From Paenibacillus aurantius (GTDB taxonomy: Bacteria; Bacillota; Bacilli; Paenibacillales; NBRC-103111), in contig NZ_CP130318.1 of the NCBI RefSeq assembly GCF_032268605.1, positions 4,035,913 to 4,099,912 of the forward strand: a stretch of 64,000 bases of DNA, in the 5' to 3' direction. A program made the position numbers and the translations under genes. Every line of letters begins with the position of its first letter. Within the stretch, counting starts at the first letter, position 1. Under the pieces are notes generated by a model. The model was not told where the DNA came from and ran no database searches. It saw nothing but the letters and a program-made list of their open reading frames with translations. Positions 1 through 9,076 of this stretch are shown here, in pieces.

Positions 1-147
1 CCGGGTCAACCATCCGATGTAAGTTTTTTGATACTCCCCTTCCCAATAAACGGCTCGAGGGTCCGCAAAAAAACACCAAGCTCCGTCCTCCGTTAAAGCA
101 GGGAAGCTTTCTCCAGCTAAATCATGGGTCAGGCGGGCCTCTTTCAT
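1..147 (-). CDS. BNR_4-type repeat protein, N-terminal fragment (runs off window)
   Basis: This is the first 49 codons of a minus-strand gene that continues beyond the left edge. The start ATG at 147 has a GGGGGA ribosome site at 155-160. The peptide contains an 'edGaWCfFaDPRAVY' segment followed by 'KTYIGW', which matches the start of BNR_4-type proteins (putative polysaccharide-acting beta-propellers). No signal peptide is visible in this fragment. It lies downstream of the sulfatase/ABC operon in the same direction and probably belongs to the same carbohydrate locus. The family call rests on a short stretch, so it is moderately sure. Confidence 0.6.
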   Translation of the reverse strand, partial: MKEARLTHDLAGESFPALTEDGAWCFFADPRAVYWEGEYQKTYIGWLTR

Positions 148-284
148 GCTCTTATCCCCCTTCTTACTTCAAACGATCATAAGCGGCCTGGGTGATCTTA
201 GCCAGCTCATCCCGATTCCCCTGTATAAGATTTTAAGCTGCTAAGACCATTATACTTCTTAAATCCAGTTAGCGGACGACAGGG

Positions 285-320
285 CAAATAAAAAGCCTCC
301 GGGCTTTTATGCCAGAGGCA
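285..320 (-). terminator. Rho-independent terminator after sulfatase
   Basis: On the minus strand the sequence GCCTC...GAGGC (arms at 315-319 and 295-299) is followed by TTTTTATTT. It sits 8 bases after the sulfatase stop codon, so the operon probably ends here and the BNR_4 gene has its own promoter. Confidence 0.6.
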
Positions 321-327
321 TGAAAAT

Positions 328-1761
328 TTATGGTGTCTGTTCTTCCATGACTTCCGATTCGAAAACGACGCCTTCCTCATTCGCAAAGCAGCTTACGATC
401 GCCTGTCTGGCAAAATCGCCGCTGGCTTCCGACCATTGAAGCAGCATTTCGCGGAGTCTCTCCTTCGGTTCGGCATATCCGGGATCGTGGATTCGGTTCA
501 CCATTTCATCGGGGTCTTGCTCCAGATCGTACAGTTCATCCGTCTCATGGGCCCGGAAGACGTATTTGTAGCGGGCCGTTCTGACGGCGCGTACGCACTG
601 CATGGCCGTGGTGCCATGGTGCTCCACGTACACGGCGTCACGTCCCGTTCCGTCTTTTCCGTAAAGACTGGGAAGAAAGGAAACGCTGTCAAGCTTCCCG
701 TCCGCCTGCCCTCCCGCCACCTCCATAAGGGTATGGAACAAGTCCTGCAAACTGACCAGCTCGTCACGCATTCCCGGAATCAGCCTTCCCTTCCAATAAA
801 CAACCAGCGGGACCCGGATGAGATCGTCCAGCATGATGGCCGTCTTACCTACTAGACCATGACGTCCCATCATCTCGCCGTGATCGGAAGTAAAAATGAT
901 CATGGTATGGTCTATTAAACCGGTCTCCTCCAGCTTTTTTACTATGGAGCCGAACGCGTCGTCAACCATGGTCACCAAACCGAAATACTTGGCCAGTGCT
1001 TTCGCCATGACCGGCCACTGGTTCGGCAGACGGCAAAAATTGATATTGAGGTAATTTTTCCGATACGTCTCCGGTCTGCCTCTCCAATCATCGCGGTAGC
1101 TGGGCCATTCCAGGATCTGCTGAGGATCGTATAGGGACGCGTATGGCTCCGGAACGATCCAAGGAACGTGAGGTTTCCCGCATGAGGCGAAGAGGAAGAA
1201 CGGCTCCTCGTCCTCCTGGTGAGCCTCCAGCCATCCATTCACGGCTTCGGCCAGCCGGAATTCATCGGTTTCGCTGGGGAGAGCATCGCTGCCGCCCGCC
1301 AGCACCTTTTCTCCGGTCCGGTCTTTCAGGACGACCTTGTCGCGGACCCGGCCGCATTCCGGATGATCGTGAGCAGCCCGCTTTTTCAACTCTTCGTCAA
1401 AGCCGTGTTCGGTGGGCAGCGAGCTCCCCACATGCCACTTGCCGGCATATACGGTGCGGTACCCCCTCTCCCGCAGAGTGGTGCCGATCGTTCGCGTTCC
1501 CTCGGACAAACGCTCCTGCAGGGTAAGCGCCGAATGTGCGTTCATCACAAGCCGATGCTCATGCGGGTATAAGCCGGTCATGACGGTTGCTCTGGATGGG
1601 GTGCACATCGGGCAGGCGGTGAAGGCCCGGCTAAACGTAACCCCTTCCTCCATTAGAGCATCCAGATGCGGAGTCCGGCAAACCCCTGCTGGTCCAATCG
1701 TATCCGCGTGCTGCTGATCCGTCATAAAAACGAGAATATGGGGTCGTTCCCTATGGTTCAT
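328..1761 (-). CDS. Sulfatase (type I, formylglycine-dependent)
   Basis: This 477-residue arylsulfatase-type enzyme hydrolyses sulfate esters, probably on an imported sulfated sugar. The N-terminal metal-binding 'FMTDQQ' stretch is at about residue 12-17. The modification motif C-T-P-S-R starts at Cys53, which would be converted to formylglycine. The second metal site is 'TSDHGEMMG'. There is no signal peptide, so it should act in the cytoplasm. The start is the ATG whose ATGA overlaps the stop codon of the upstream sulfatase (four bases), which indicates translational coupling. Longer upstream starts would run into the neighbour. It is the last gene of the permease/binding-protein/permease/sulfatase/sulfatase operon. 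The exact substrate cannot be read from the sequence. Confidence 0.9.
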   Translation of the reverse strand: MNHRERPHILVFMTDQQHADTIGPAGVCRTPHLDALMEEGVTFSRAFTACPMCTPSRATVMTGLYPHEHRLVMNAHSALTLQERLSEGTRTIGTTLRERGYRTVYAGKWHVGSSLPTEHGFDEELKKRAAHDHPECGRVRDKVVLKDRTGEKVLAGGSDALPSETDEFRLAEAVNGWLEAHQEDEEPFFLFASCGKPHVPWIVPEPYASLYDPQQILEWPSYRDDWRGRPETYRKNYLNINFCRLPNQWPVMAKALAKYFGLVTMVDDAFGSIVKKLEETGLIDHTMIIFTSDHGEMMGRHGLVGKTAIMLDDLIRVPLVVYWKGRLIPGMRDELVSLQDLFHTLMEVAGGQADGKLDSVSFLPSLYGKDGTGRDAVYVEHHGTTAMQCVRAVRTARYKYVFRAHETDELYDLEQDPDEMVNRIHDPGYAEPKERLREMLLQWSEASGDFARQAIVSCFANEEGVVFESEVMEEQTP

Positions 1762-3113
1762 TGCCGCTTCCTTTCTTCCCGCTGCTCCCGCCGCAAAGAC
1801 TGGTCGCTTCTTGCCGCCAGATCGACCGCAGCTGTGTCGGCGATTGCGGCCAAGGCATGCTCGAGCTCCGTCCTTGCCGTCTGCCATTCGGGCTCACGGG
1901 AGAGGCTGCGCAACTCCTGCGGATCCTCCTCCAGATGGAAAAGCTCCGGTTCAAAGCCCTCGTAATGCACAAGCTTTAGCGGTCCGCGCCTGATCATAAA
2001 CAAACCCGTCGACGCGCCGTGAGCATGATATTCGCTGAAGACCGCACGCTCCGGATCCGGCTGCTCCATCAGCTTGAGAAGCGAGGTTCCCCGCCACCCG
2101 GACGGTGCCTCGATACCGAACATATCCAGAATGGTCGCACTCAGATCGACAAGCGAAACGGGCGTGTCGTCCACAATCCCCGGTTCAATTGCCGGCCCGG
2201 ATACCAAAAGCGGTACCCCGACGCTTGTCTCGTACATGGAGCCTTTCCACCAAAGCTCGTGATCTCCCAATTGATCGCCATGATCACTCGTATAAACGAT
2301 CAGCGTGTTGTCCGCCTGGCCGGAAGCTTCCAAAGCGGCCATCACCCGGCCCACCTGGTCGTCGATCAAGGTGCACAATCCATAGTAAGCGCTTCTTGCC
2401 CGCCGTACCGTCGACTCGTCCAGATCGGTCATGTTGTAGTACTCCCTCATCTGTTGGACAACAGGATGCCTATCGGCCGCGGGCAAATCGAATGGCATAT
2501 CCACCTTTTCCTCGGGATATAAGCGAGAATAGGGCTCCGGAGCAATGAGCGGAAAATGCGGCGGCAAATAATTGAGCCACAGCACCCATGGCCTGCTCTT
2601 GTGCGGCACTTCATTCATCAGGAAATAAATGGCCTCGGATGTTTCTCTTTCCACCCGTTCCGTCCAGAAGGAGCCGGTGCCGGAGTCGGCAAGCCTCTCC
2701 TTGCCCCTTGCCGCCGGCTTAGGCGGATGGCGATCGAAGGCCCCCCCGCCGGAATGCTCTTTCCGATAAGCGGGAAATCGCGCATCATCAAAACCGTGAT
2801 CGTGGGTTCCGTCAAAATCGAGCTTGCCGATTGTCGTCACGTCTACCCCGTTTTCCTTCAGGAGCCGGCCCCAGGAGACCGGCTGCCCCTTGTAGGGTGC
2901 CGCATTGTCCCAGCACCCGGTTTCGTGCACATAACGTCCGGATGCGAAGCTCGCCCGGCTCGGCACACAAAGCGGGCTCGTGCAATAAGCGGACGTATAA
3001 CGAACGCCCCCCGCCGCCAGCGCATCCAAATGCGGAGTCCGTACGACGGGGTGGCCGGCGCAGCCCATCGCATCCCGTCTATGCTCATCCGCCATAATCA
3101 ATAAAAGATTCAT
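1758..3113 (-). CDS. Sulfatase (type I, formylglycine-dependent)
   Basis: This is a 451-residue sulfatase of the alkaline-phosphatase fold. It starts 'MNLLLIMADEHRRD', supplying the first metal ligand. The catalytic motif C-V-P-S-R is at Cys49, and a 'TSDHGDQLGDH' metal motif lies in the second half. No secretion signal is present. The start ATG has an AGGAG site just upstream. The gene begins 28 bases after the permease stop and overlaps the next sulfatase by ATGA, so the genes form one operon. Two dissimilar sulfatases in tandem suggest that two different sulfate positions of one oligosaccharide are removed in order (inference). Confidence 0.9.
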   Translation of the reverse strand: MNLLLIMADEHRRDAMGCAGHPVVRTPHLDALAAGGVRYTSAYCTSPLCVPSRASFASGRYVHETGCWDNAAPYKGQPVSWGRLLKENGVDVTTIGKLDFDGTHDHGFDDARFPAYRKEHSGGGAFDRHPPKPAARGKERLADSGTGSFWTERVERETSEAIYFLMNEVPHKSRPWVLWLNYLPPHFPLIAPEPYSRLYPEEKVDMPFDLPAADRHPVVQQMREYYNMTDLDESTVRRARSAYYGLCTLIDDQVGRVMAALEASGQADNTLIVYTSDHGDQLGDHELWWKGSMYETSVGVPLLVSGPAIEPGIVDDTPVSLVDLSATILDMFGIEAPSGWRGTSLLKLMEQPDPERAVFSEYHAHGASTGLFMIRRGPLKLVHYEGFEPELFHLEEDPQELRSLSREPEWQTARTELEHALAAIADTAAVDLAARSDQSLRREQREERKRQ

Positions 3114-3141
3114 CGGCAAGCTCCTAGAAATGTAATGGGTT

Positions 3142-4065
3142 CTACCATAATCCCGACCCGCCCATACGGCGCACAATGGTGTTGGTAAGCAGAATAAGAA
3201 CCAGGCTGACGGCCGACTTGAACAGCCCCGCCGCCGCCGCGAGCGGGAAACGGCCCATCGATAATCCGACGCGGTACACGTATGTGTCCAGAATGTCGGC
3301 CACTTGGTAAACCAGCGCATGGTACAGTACAAAAATCTGATCGAAGCCGGCGTTCAGGATATGGCCCATTTTCAAAATAAGCAGGATAAGGATGGTCCCG
3401 CCGATGGAGGGCAGGGTAATTCTGAACATTTCCTGCCAGCGGCTTGCCCCGTCGATCTTAGCCGCCTCGTACAGCTCAGGATTAATTCCCGCGATGGCCG
3501 CCAAATAAATAACGGTTCCCCAGCCCGCTTCTTTCCAAATTTCCGTCGCGACCAGCATGCCGCGGAACATCTCCGGCTGCATCATGGGCGAAACGCTGAT
3601 GCCGATCGCGCTTAATATGCCTGTCGAGGAAGAAAATAAGGCGTGCAGAATTCCCGCAAGGATAACCCAGGACACAAAGTGCGGGAAATAAATGATGGTC
3701 TGGATCCATCGCTTAAATCTCACATTCCATATTTCATTCAAAAACAAGGCGAGGACGATGGGAACCGGGAAGACGAAAAGCAGTTTGTAGCAGCTGATAA
3801 TTAACGTATTGCGCAGAGCGATCCAGAAGTCCTGGGCCGAAAATAGCCGTTCGAACCATTTCAGCCCCGCCCAGGGACTGCCGAAAATGCCGTCGACAAT
3901 TCGATACTCCTTGAACGCAATCACGATTCCGAACATCGGTGCATATTGGAAAACAAGAAAGTAGACCATAGCGGGCAGCAGCAGCAAATAATAATATTTG
4001 TAACGGTCCCACCGGTAATTCCGGCGGGACCTCGTTCGCATCGTTGTCTCTCTTGTCAATTCCAT
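3142..4065 (-). CDS. Sugar ABC transporter permease, LplB type
   Basis: This 307-residue inner-membrane permease has about six hydrophobic segments. The first, 'YYYLLLLPAMVYFLVFQY', is near residue 24. The cytoplasmic loop carries the EAA-type sequence 'EAAKIDGASRWQEMFRITLP' that contacts the ATPase. It resembles LplB/YteP permeases of Firmicute oligosaccharide importers. The chosen ATG overlaps the stop codon of the binding protein (TGATG). An in-frame ATG seven codons upstream lies within the binding-protein gene. It works with the binding lipoprotein and the LplC-type permease. No ATPase gene is present, so a shared MsmX-like ATPase encoded elsewhere is expected from family knowledge. Confidence 0.9.
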   Translation of the reverse strand: MELTRETTMRTRSRRNYRWDRYKYYYLLLLPAMVYFLVFQYAPMFGIVIAFKEYRIVDGIFGSPWAGLKWFERLFSAQDFWIALRNTLIISCYKLLFVFPVPIVLALFLNEIWNVRFKRWIQTIIYFPHFVSWVILAGILHALFSSSTGILSAIGISVSPMMQPEMFRGMLVATEIWKEAGWGTVIYLAAIAGINPELYEAAKIDGASRWQEMFRITLPSIGGTILILLILKMGHILNAGFDQIFVLYHALVYQVADILDTYVYRVGLSMGRFPLAAAAGLFKSAVSLVLILLTNTIVRRMGGSGLW

Positions 4066-5612
4066 CAGCGCTTGCCCTTCTTCCACTCGGCGTTTGCCTC
4101 CTGCTCGATCTCCTTGCCGCCCTGGCTGTAATACTTCTGAACAAATTCATCCCATTTGTCCACCGAAAATTCTCCGGTTACGATCTTGATAAAATACTCT
4201 TCCCACAGCTTGCCGAGGTCGGGATAATCCAGCTGGGCGGGCAGCGTCGTCCACAAAGCGTTTTTCATCGTGTGCTCATTTGTTTTCTGCAGGGCGTCAA
4301 GCGTTACCTGGGGACTCCAGCGCCGGTCCACGACTTTGATGAATTGAACCGGGTTGGATAAGCCGCGGCCCGATAACGCAGTCGCATCCGTCGTTTGGGT
4401 AATGCGGTTGTTCGCCTTGTCGAACGTATAGTCCTTGCCTTCGATTCCGTACGCCGTCAGGAAAAATCCCCCCTCCGGCTGGTCATTGGTAATCCAGTCG
4501 AGCAGCTTGGCCAGGCGATCGGGATCCTTCACCTTGGCGGAAACCGCCTTCAAGCCGCCGCCTCCGGGACTTGCCTCCGGCCAGCCGCTTCCCCCCGGTC
4601 CGGTCGGGGGAACGATGACGCCGAGCTCGGCACCCGGTACCAGCTTCTGCAGGGCTTTGTAGCTTGCGCTGTTGGTCGGCTGAACCAGCCAGGCGTTTTT
4701 GCCGACGATTCCGACCTTCGAGTTCGTCATCTTCTCATCCAGCTGCTTATCCGTTGTGACCGGAAACTCCGGATCGATCAAGCCTTCCTTGTACCATTTC
4801 TGCAAAAGGGTAAGAGCCTGCTTCGTTTCCGGCAGCACCATCCCCATTTTGATCGTGCCGTTTCTTTCGTGCCAGAAGCTGGGCGCCACGCCGAATGCGC
4901 CGAAAATGCCGTCGAAGCCGGAGACAGATCCGAATGCGCCGGGCTTGGTGCCACCCAACCCGTACGTGTCCTTCTTGCCGTTGCCGTCCGGATCGTTCAT
5001 CGTGAACGCTTTCAGGACATCGTACAGCTGATCCAATGTTTTCGGCTCGCCCGCTCCGATTTTTTTCAGCCAGTCGAGCCTTCCGACGAAGCCGTTTACA
5101 TTCTGGCCGTTAAAAGGCTCCGGCCGAATGGCGTCCGGAAAAGCGTAAATTTTGCCGTTGACCATGCCGGCCTGCAAATCCTGCGGCTTGTAGTATTTGC
5201 TGGCATTGGGCATCTTTTTCAGCATGTCGTCCAGCGGCATGATCAAGCCTTCTCCGGCCAGTTTGGTCATCGTCGGCAAATCGACACTGAAGTAATCCGG
5301 AACATCGCCGGAAGCGATCATCAGGTTCAGCTTGGTGAAATATTCCTGGCCGCCCGTGAGCGATACTTTAAAATCGACTCCGCTAATTCCCGCTTTATTC
5401 AAGCCTTCGAGCATCAGCTTCTTGCCTTCCCCGCCGTCCTCCGGGTAATTGACCTCGCCCCGGTTCATATAAATTTTGTACGTCACCGGCTGTTTCGCAT
5501 CCGTGCTCGATGAGGGAGCGGGATTCGAGGATTTGCTTTGGCACCCGGCCGCGAGAACGGGTCCGAGCATCAAGGTAAGCAGAACCGGAACGGTTCTCCG
5601 AACATGCTTCAT
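4065..5612 (-). CDS. Extracellular solute-binding lipoprotein (sugar ABC importer)
   Basis: This is a 515-residue substrate-binding lipoprotein of the LplA-like group. The signal peptide ends in the lipobox L-A-A-G-C with Cys24 as the lipidated residue. It is followed by a Ser/Pro-rich linker and then the mature domain, which includes a 'DPDGNGKKDTYGLGG' segment typical of this family. The ATG has a GGGGG ribosome site; longer in-frame starts have none. It sits 20 bases after the first permease and overlaps the second, so all three are co-translated. It would capture an extracellular oligosaccharide, probably sulfated because of the two sulfatases downstream in the same operon. Confidence 0.9.
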   Translation of the reverse strand: MKHVRRTVPVLLTLMLGPVLAAGCQSKSSNPAPSSSTDAKQPVTYKIYMNRGEVNYPEDGGEGKKLMLEGLNKAGISGVDFKVSLTGGQEYFTKLNLMIASGDVPDYFSVDLPTMTKLAGEGLIMPLDDMLKKMPNASKYYKPQDLQAGMVNGKIYAFPDAIRPEPFNGQNVNGFVGRLDWLKKIGAGEPKTLDQLYDVLKAFTMNDPDGNGKKDTYGLGGTKPGAFGSVSGFDGIFGAFGVAPSFWHERNGTIKMGMVLPETKQALTLLQKWYKEGLIDPEFPVTTDKQLDEKMTNSKVGIVGKNAWLVQPTNSASYKALQKLVPGAELGVIVPPTGPGGSGWPEASPGGGGLKAVSAKVKDPDRLAKLLDWITNDQPEGGFFLTAYGIEGKDYTFDKANNRITQTTDATALSGRGLSNPVQFIKVVDRRWSPQVTLDALQKTNEHTMKNALWTTLPAQLDYPDLGKLWEEYFIKIVTGEFSVDKWDEFVQKYYSQGGKEIEQEANAEWKKGKR

Positions 5613-5632
5613 GTTTCCAATACCCCCGCTAA

Positions 5633-6496
5633 TTAAGATTTGATGGCGCCGATCATGACGCCTTTCGTGAAATACTTCTGCAAGAACGGATAGATGCACA
5701 GAATCGGAAGGATCGTTAGAATCACGGTTGCGGCGATGACCGAATCCGTTGACGTTTTCGAGAATTCGCCGCTTTGCATCGCCGCCTGCTGCCCGTTTAT
5801 GATATCTCTAAGGAGCAGAGGCAGCGTATACAAGCTTTTATCATTCAGGTAAATCAGCGACTGGAGGAAATTGTTCCAGAGCCCCACTGCTTCCCAGAGC
5901 GCGATTGTGGCGAGGACCGGTGTGGACAGCGGCAAAATAATCAGGCAAAACGTCACGATAGGATTGGCCCCGTCCATCATCGCCGATTCCTCCAGCTCGT
6001 AAGGCAGCGTTTCAAAAAAACTGCGCATGACGAGCACGTTGTACGCCGAAATAGCGGATGGAATAATGACCGCCCACAGCGTATTGACCAGTCCCAGGCT
6101 TTTGACAAGCAGGTAGGCGGGAATCATGCCGCCGCTGAATAGCATCGTGAACAAAATGGCGAGAGTAATCGACCGTTTGGCGGGAAGTCCCCGAATGACA
6201 AGCGGGTACGCCGTACAAGCGGTAAGGAACGTGCTAAGGATCGTGCCCGTCATCGTGATAAAGGCGGAGTTCGTGTAGGCCCTCCAAATATACGGGGAAT
6301 CCAGCACCGTCTGATAGGCTTCCCCGTTGATCTCCCTCGGCAAAAAAAAGAATCCTCCTCTTGCCGCGCCTTCCGGAGAGCTTAACGAAACCGAAATCTC
6401 ATGCCAGAGCGGATAAAAAGTCGCCGTGGCGAACAGCAGAAAAAAGATCCCGTTGAACCAATGAAAAAGTCCCCATCTGTGCTTAGCGAAATTCAT
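5633..6496 (-). CDS. Carbohydrate ABC transporter permease, LplC type
   Basis: This 287-residue permease of the LplC/YtcP group is the first gene of the transport/sulfatase operon. It has about six membrane segments and the EAA loop 'LEESAMMDGANPIVTFCLII'. It ends in a 'FTKGVMIGAIKS' tail, which is a common C-terminus in this family. The start ATG at 6496 is preceded by GAGGAGGGG. The in-frame ATG seven codons earlier contains this ribosome site and is rejected. Transcription probably starts in the 160-base gap after the AraC terminator and may be activated by the adjacent AraC proteins. Confidence 0.9.
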   Translation of the reverse strand: MNFAKHRWGLFHWFNGIFFLLFATATFYPLWHEISVSLSSPEGAARGGFFFLPREINGEAYQTVLDSPYIWRAYTNSAFITMTGTILSTFLTACTAYPLVIRGLPAKRSITLAILFTMLFSGGMIPAYLLVKSLGLVNTLWAVIIPSAISAYNVLVMRSFFETLPYELEESAMMDGANPIVTFCLIILPLSTPVLATIALWEAVGLWNNFLQSLIYLNDKSLYTLPLLLRDIINGQQAAMQSGEFSKTSTDSVIAATVILTILPILCIYPFLQKYFTKGVMIGAIKS

Positions 6497-6659
6497 TGCC
6501 CCTCCTCGTAAGTTCAAGCATGTTTTGTTGAATGGACCGGTCTTCCTTCATTATCCGGCCCGGAAGGCTCCTTCTCAATCCGCAATTTCCGTCTTTCCAT
6601 GCGGAAAATCCGCCTAAATCGTCTATCCGGACGGGACTGGTTAGAAATGACACATCCAA

Positions 6660-6696
6660 AACAAAAATCCGCCATTCCATCCGGTAGGCGGATTTG
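6660..6696 (-). terminator. Terminator after membrane AraC regulator
   Basis: On the minus strand AAATCCGCC and GGCGGATTT pair around a 13-base loop and are followed by TTGTTTT. It separates the regulator gene from the ABC operon. Confidence 0.65.
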
Positions 6697-6702
6697 CTTT
6701 TA

Positions 6703-8988
6703 TCAGGGTTTCATCTCCAGCTTGCGGAAGGTACCCGGTGTAACGGACTCGTATTTTTTAAAAAAGCGGATGAAGCTGTGCACGTCGGGGTAGCCAACCT
6801 GCTGGCTGATTTCCTTCAAGGTCAAATGCTTGGAAAAAAGCATCAGTTCTTTCGCCTTGTTAATCCGGTAGCGCGTCAAATAATCAAGCGGCGGCACCCC
6901 CGTCTCCTGCTTGAACAGGCGGCTGATGTAATTCGGGGTAAGCCCGAGCTCGCCGGCCAAATCGGCTATGGTGAGATTGTCCATATAGCGCTGTTCGATA
7001 ATCGCGATGGTCCTCACGACATAGTCGTTCCCCGATTTGGGCGGCTCCTGGGGATTCATCCGATCGATGAGACGTCCGATCCGCGCATGGAGAAAGTTTT
7101 TGAGCTCCTGCCTGTCGCTGCAGTCCTGCCAGAACAAGAATGGAAGATCCTCCATATCCTCCAGGTCGTATCCTTCCTTAAGCAGCTCATTCATGAGGGC
7201 TCCCATCAAGACCATCATGGTTTCCTGCATTTTAGCCGGGGGGAATTTGCCATTATCGATATACTGGGTAAAAAACAGCTCCAAAGTCTCTTCTGCGCCG
7301 CTGCGGTCCCCCTTTAATACATGGCGGACGAGAAGATGCTGCAGGGAGACCGGAAATACGGGATGCTTGCGGCTTGCTTCCACCTCGCTGTCAAACAGGA
7401 CTTCGGCTTTATAATACAGGGCCCGATAATTCAAAAGCCGTCGTGTCGCGGTGTAAGATTGGGAAATTCCGCTTACCTTATCCAGCAAACGGCTGAACGC
7501 GAAACGTACAGTTATGCCCATCTGCTCTTCGAGCATTATGTTAATACGCTGGCATTCGGCCCGGAGCCGGCCGTTCAAATCCTTCTCATCCGTTTCGGTC
7601 CCCACATTAAGAATAAAGGCGTACCGTCCGTCTTCCACCCAGGTCCCAATCGTATAATACAATCCGGCGAAGGCCGTCTCAATAATGCTGAACAAAAGGA
7701 GATTAAGCGATTCCGGCTCCTCATTCGGTTTCAAGTCGCCGGGTTCGTAGGAAGCGACGCCGATCATGTAGCGTTCCTCGGGAAATTCGATACCGTGTGT
7801 TTTGAGCATCTGGGGGATGGAGGAGTCCGAGCCCGCATAGCCGTTCAGCAGATCATAGACCAGCTTGCGCCTTAGCAGGGGTGACATCTGCTCCATGGTC
7901 GTGTAAATCCGGCTGTTCTCCGTCAGCAGACGCCTTACCCCCTCCCCGAACAGTGCGGATTCGTCGTAAATCCTGCTTGGGGACGATGGCATAAAGTGCG
8001 AGCCGTACTGCTTGAAGATGCGGCGCCAAGGGGAATAGACGATAAAGGAGAACAAAAAAGCGAAACCAAACCCGATCAGCAATAGGATCAGGTCCGTCAG
8101 CATAAGGGACTTCCGTTTGGCGGCAAATTCCGACCTATAGGACAGATCAGGTAAGGTTTTCACGAGAAGCCAGGAATCGTTGATGCTGCGGTAAGCGGTA
8201 AAGTGCCGCTCGCCGTTCAGCGTGACGAAATCGCTCATCTTGTGATAACGCTTCCAATTCGTCAGATGCCAGTCGCCATGCTCCCCCGAAAAATCGCCCT
8301 CTTTCAAAAAAACCCGGCCGGTGTTCGTGTCTATCAGAAAATACGAGCCGGAGTCGGACTTATTGACGCTGCGAAGGGCCTTTTCGAACCGGTTCAGGTC
8401 AATATTGATAATCATACGTCCAAGCTTTACCTGACCGGCTAGCGGAAGCTCCTGCTGGAACGTGATGACGGAACTCTCTTCTTTCGTCCGGTTCCCGAAA
8501 TTATCGAAAGCAAGATTCCGGATCTGATAAGAGCCACTGGGCTGATTCTGTTGGATGATGCTCCTATCGAAAAAATCCTGTAACGCATACAGCCCCTCAT
8601 CCGTCGTTATCACTTTGCCGCTTACCCCAAAGTACACATATAGGGATTGTATGAATCCGCCTATCGAAGCTTGGTCCCTCATCGCCGTCTGCAGCTTCAA
8701 ATAGTCGTACATGTTGGCCTTATCGGTGCGCAGCAAAAGATTGTCCAAACTGCTGGAGAAGGTCAGCTGCCACGACAGCCTCTCGATCGGTTTCATTAAA
8801 GCATCCAGCTGATCGGTCAGCCGGTCCGTTTCCATACTTAGTGAGCTGGAATAGCGGGACTGCAGCTCTTGAGAGAAGGTGAACAAATAAATGGAACTGA
8901 TCGTGAGCATGGGGATACAAACCGTAAGGAAGAAAAAGAGCAGCGTTTTTCGAAACCAGAGCATCCTCCATATCTTTGGAATGTCCAT
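6703..8988 (-). CDS. Membrane-anchored AraC-family regulator with extracellular sensor
   Basis: This 761-residue protein has a short cytoplasmic N-terminus. A first membrane helix is near residues 14-36 ('LLFFFLTVCIPMLTISSIYL'). A long extracytoplasmic region of about 230 residues probably has a Cache-like fold. A second helix is 'LILLLIGFGFAFLFSFIVY'. A cytoplasmic linker follows, and a C-terminal AraC/XylS double helix-turn-helix ('YISRLFKQETGVPPLDYLTR', then 'ISQQVGYPDVHSFIRFFKKY'). Such YesN/AraC proteins of Paenibacillus regulate adjacent sugar ABC operons; here the ABC operon lies directly downstream. The ATG at 8988 has a GGTGGTGGGAA site. The ligand is unknown. Confidence 0.88.
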   Translation of the reverse strand: MDIPKIWRMLWFRKTLLFFFLTVCIPMLTISSIYLFTFSQELQSRYSSSLSMETDRLTDQLDALMKPIERLSWQLTFSSSLDNLLLRTDKANMYDYLKLQTAMRDQASIGGFIQSLYVYFGVSGKVITTDEGLYALQDFFDRSIIQQNQPSGSYQIRNLAFDNFGNRTKEESSVITFQQELPLAGQVKLGRMIINIDLNRFEKALRSVNKSDSGSYFLIDTNTGRVFLKEGDFSGEHGDWHLTNWKRYHKMSDFVTLNGERHFTAYRSINDSWLLVKTLPDLSYRSEFAAKRKSLMLTDLILLLIGFGFAFLFSFIVYSPWRRIFKQYGSHFMPSSPSRIYDESALFGEGVRRLLTENSRIYTTMEQMSPLLRRKLVYDLLNGYAGSDSSIPQMLKTHGIEFPEERYMIGVASYEPGDLKPNEEPESLNLLLFSIIETAFAGLYYTIGTWVEDGRYAFILNVGTETDEKDLNGRLRAECQRINIMLEEQMGITVRFAFSRLLDKVSGISQSYTATRRLLNYRALYYKAEVLFDSEVEASRKHPVFPVSLQHLLVRHVLKGDRSGAEETLELFFTQYIDNGKFPPAKMQETMMVLMGALMNELLKEGYDLEDMEDLPFLFWQDCSDRQELKNFLHARIGRLIDRMNPQEPPKSGNDYVVRTIAIIEQRYMDNLTIADLAGELGLTPNYISRLFKQETGVPPLDYLTRYRINKAKELMLFSKHLTLKEISQQVGYPDVHSFIRFFKKYESVTPGTFRKLEMKP

Positions 8989-9076
8989 TTCCCACCACCT
9001 TACTGCTTTCTTGAAGCTAGAGTATAGCATACTTGAATCGGTTTTTGGTAAAATATACAAATTCTTATCATAAGGA

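Noticed and set aside
4395-5513. Long plus-strand frame of 372 codons opposite the binding lipoprotein
   Set aside because: Mirror of a strongly coding minus-strand gene, with no ribosome site or family features.
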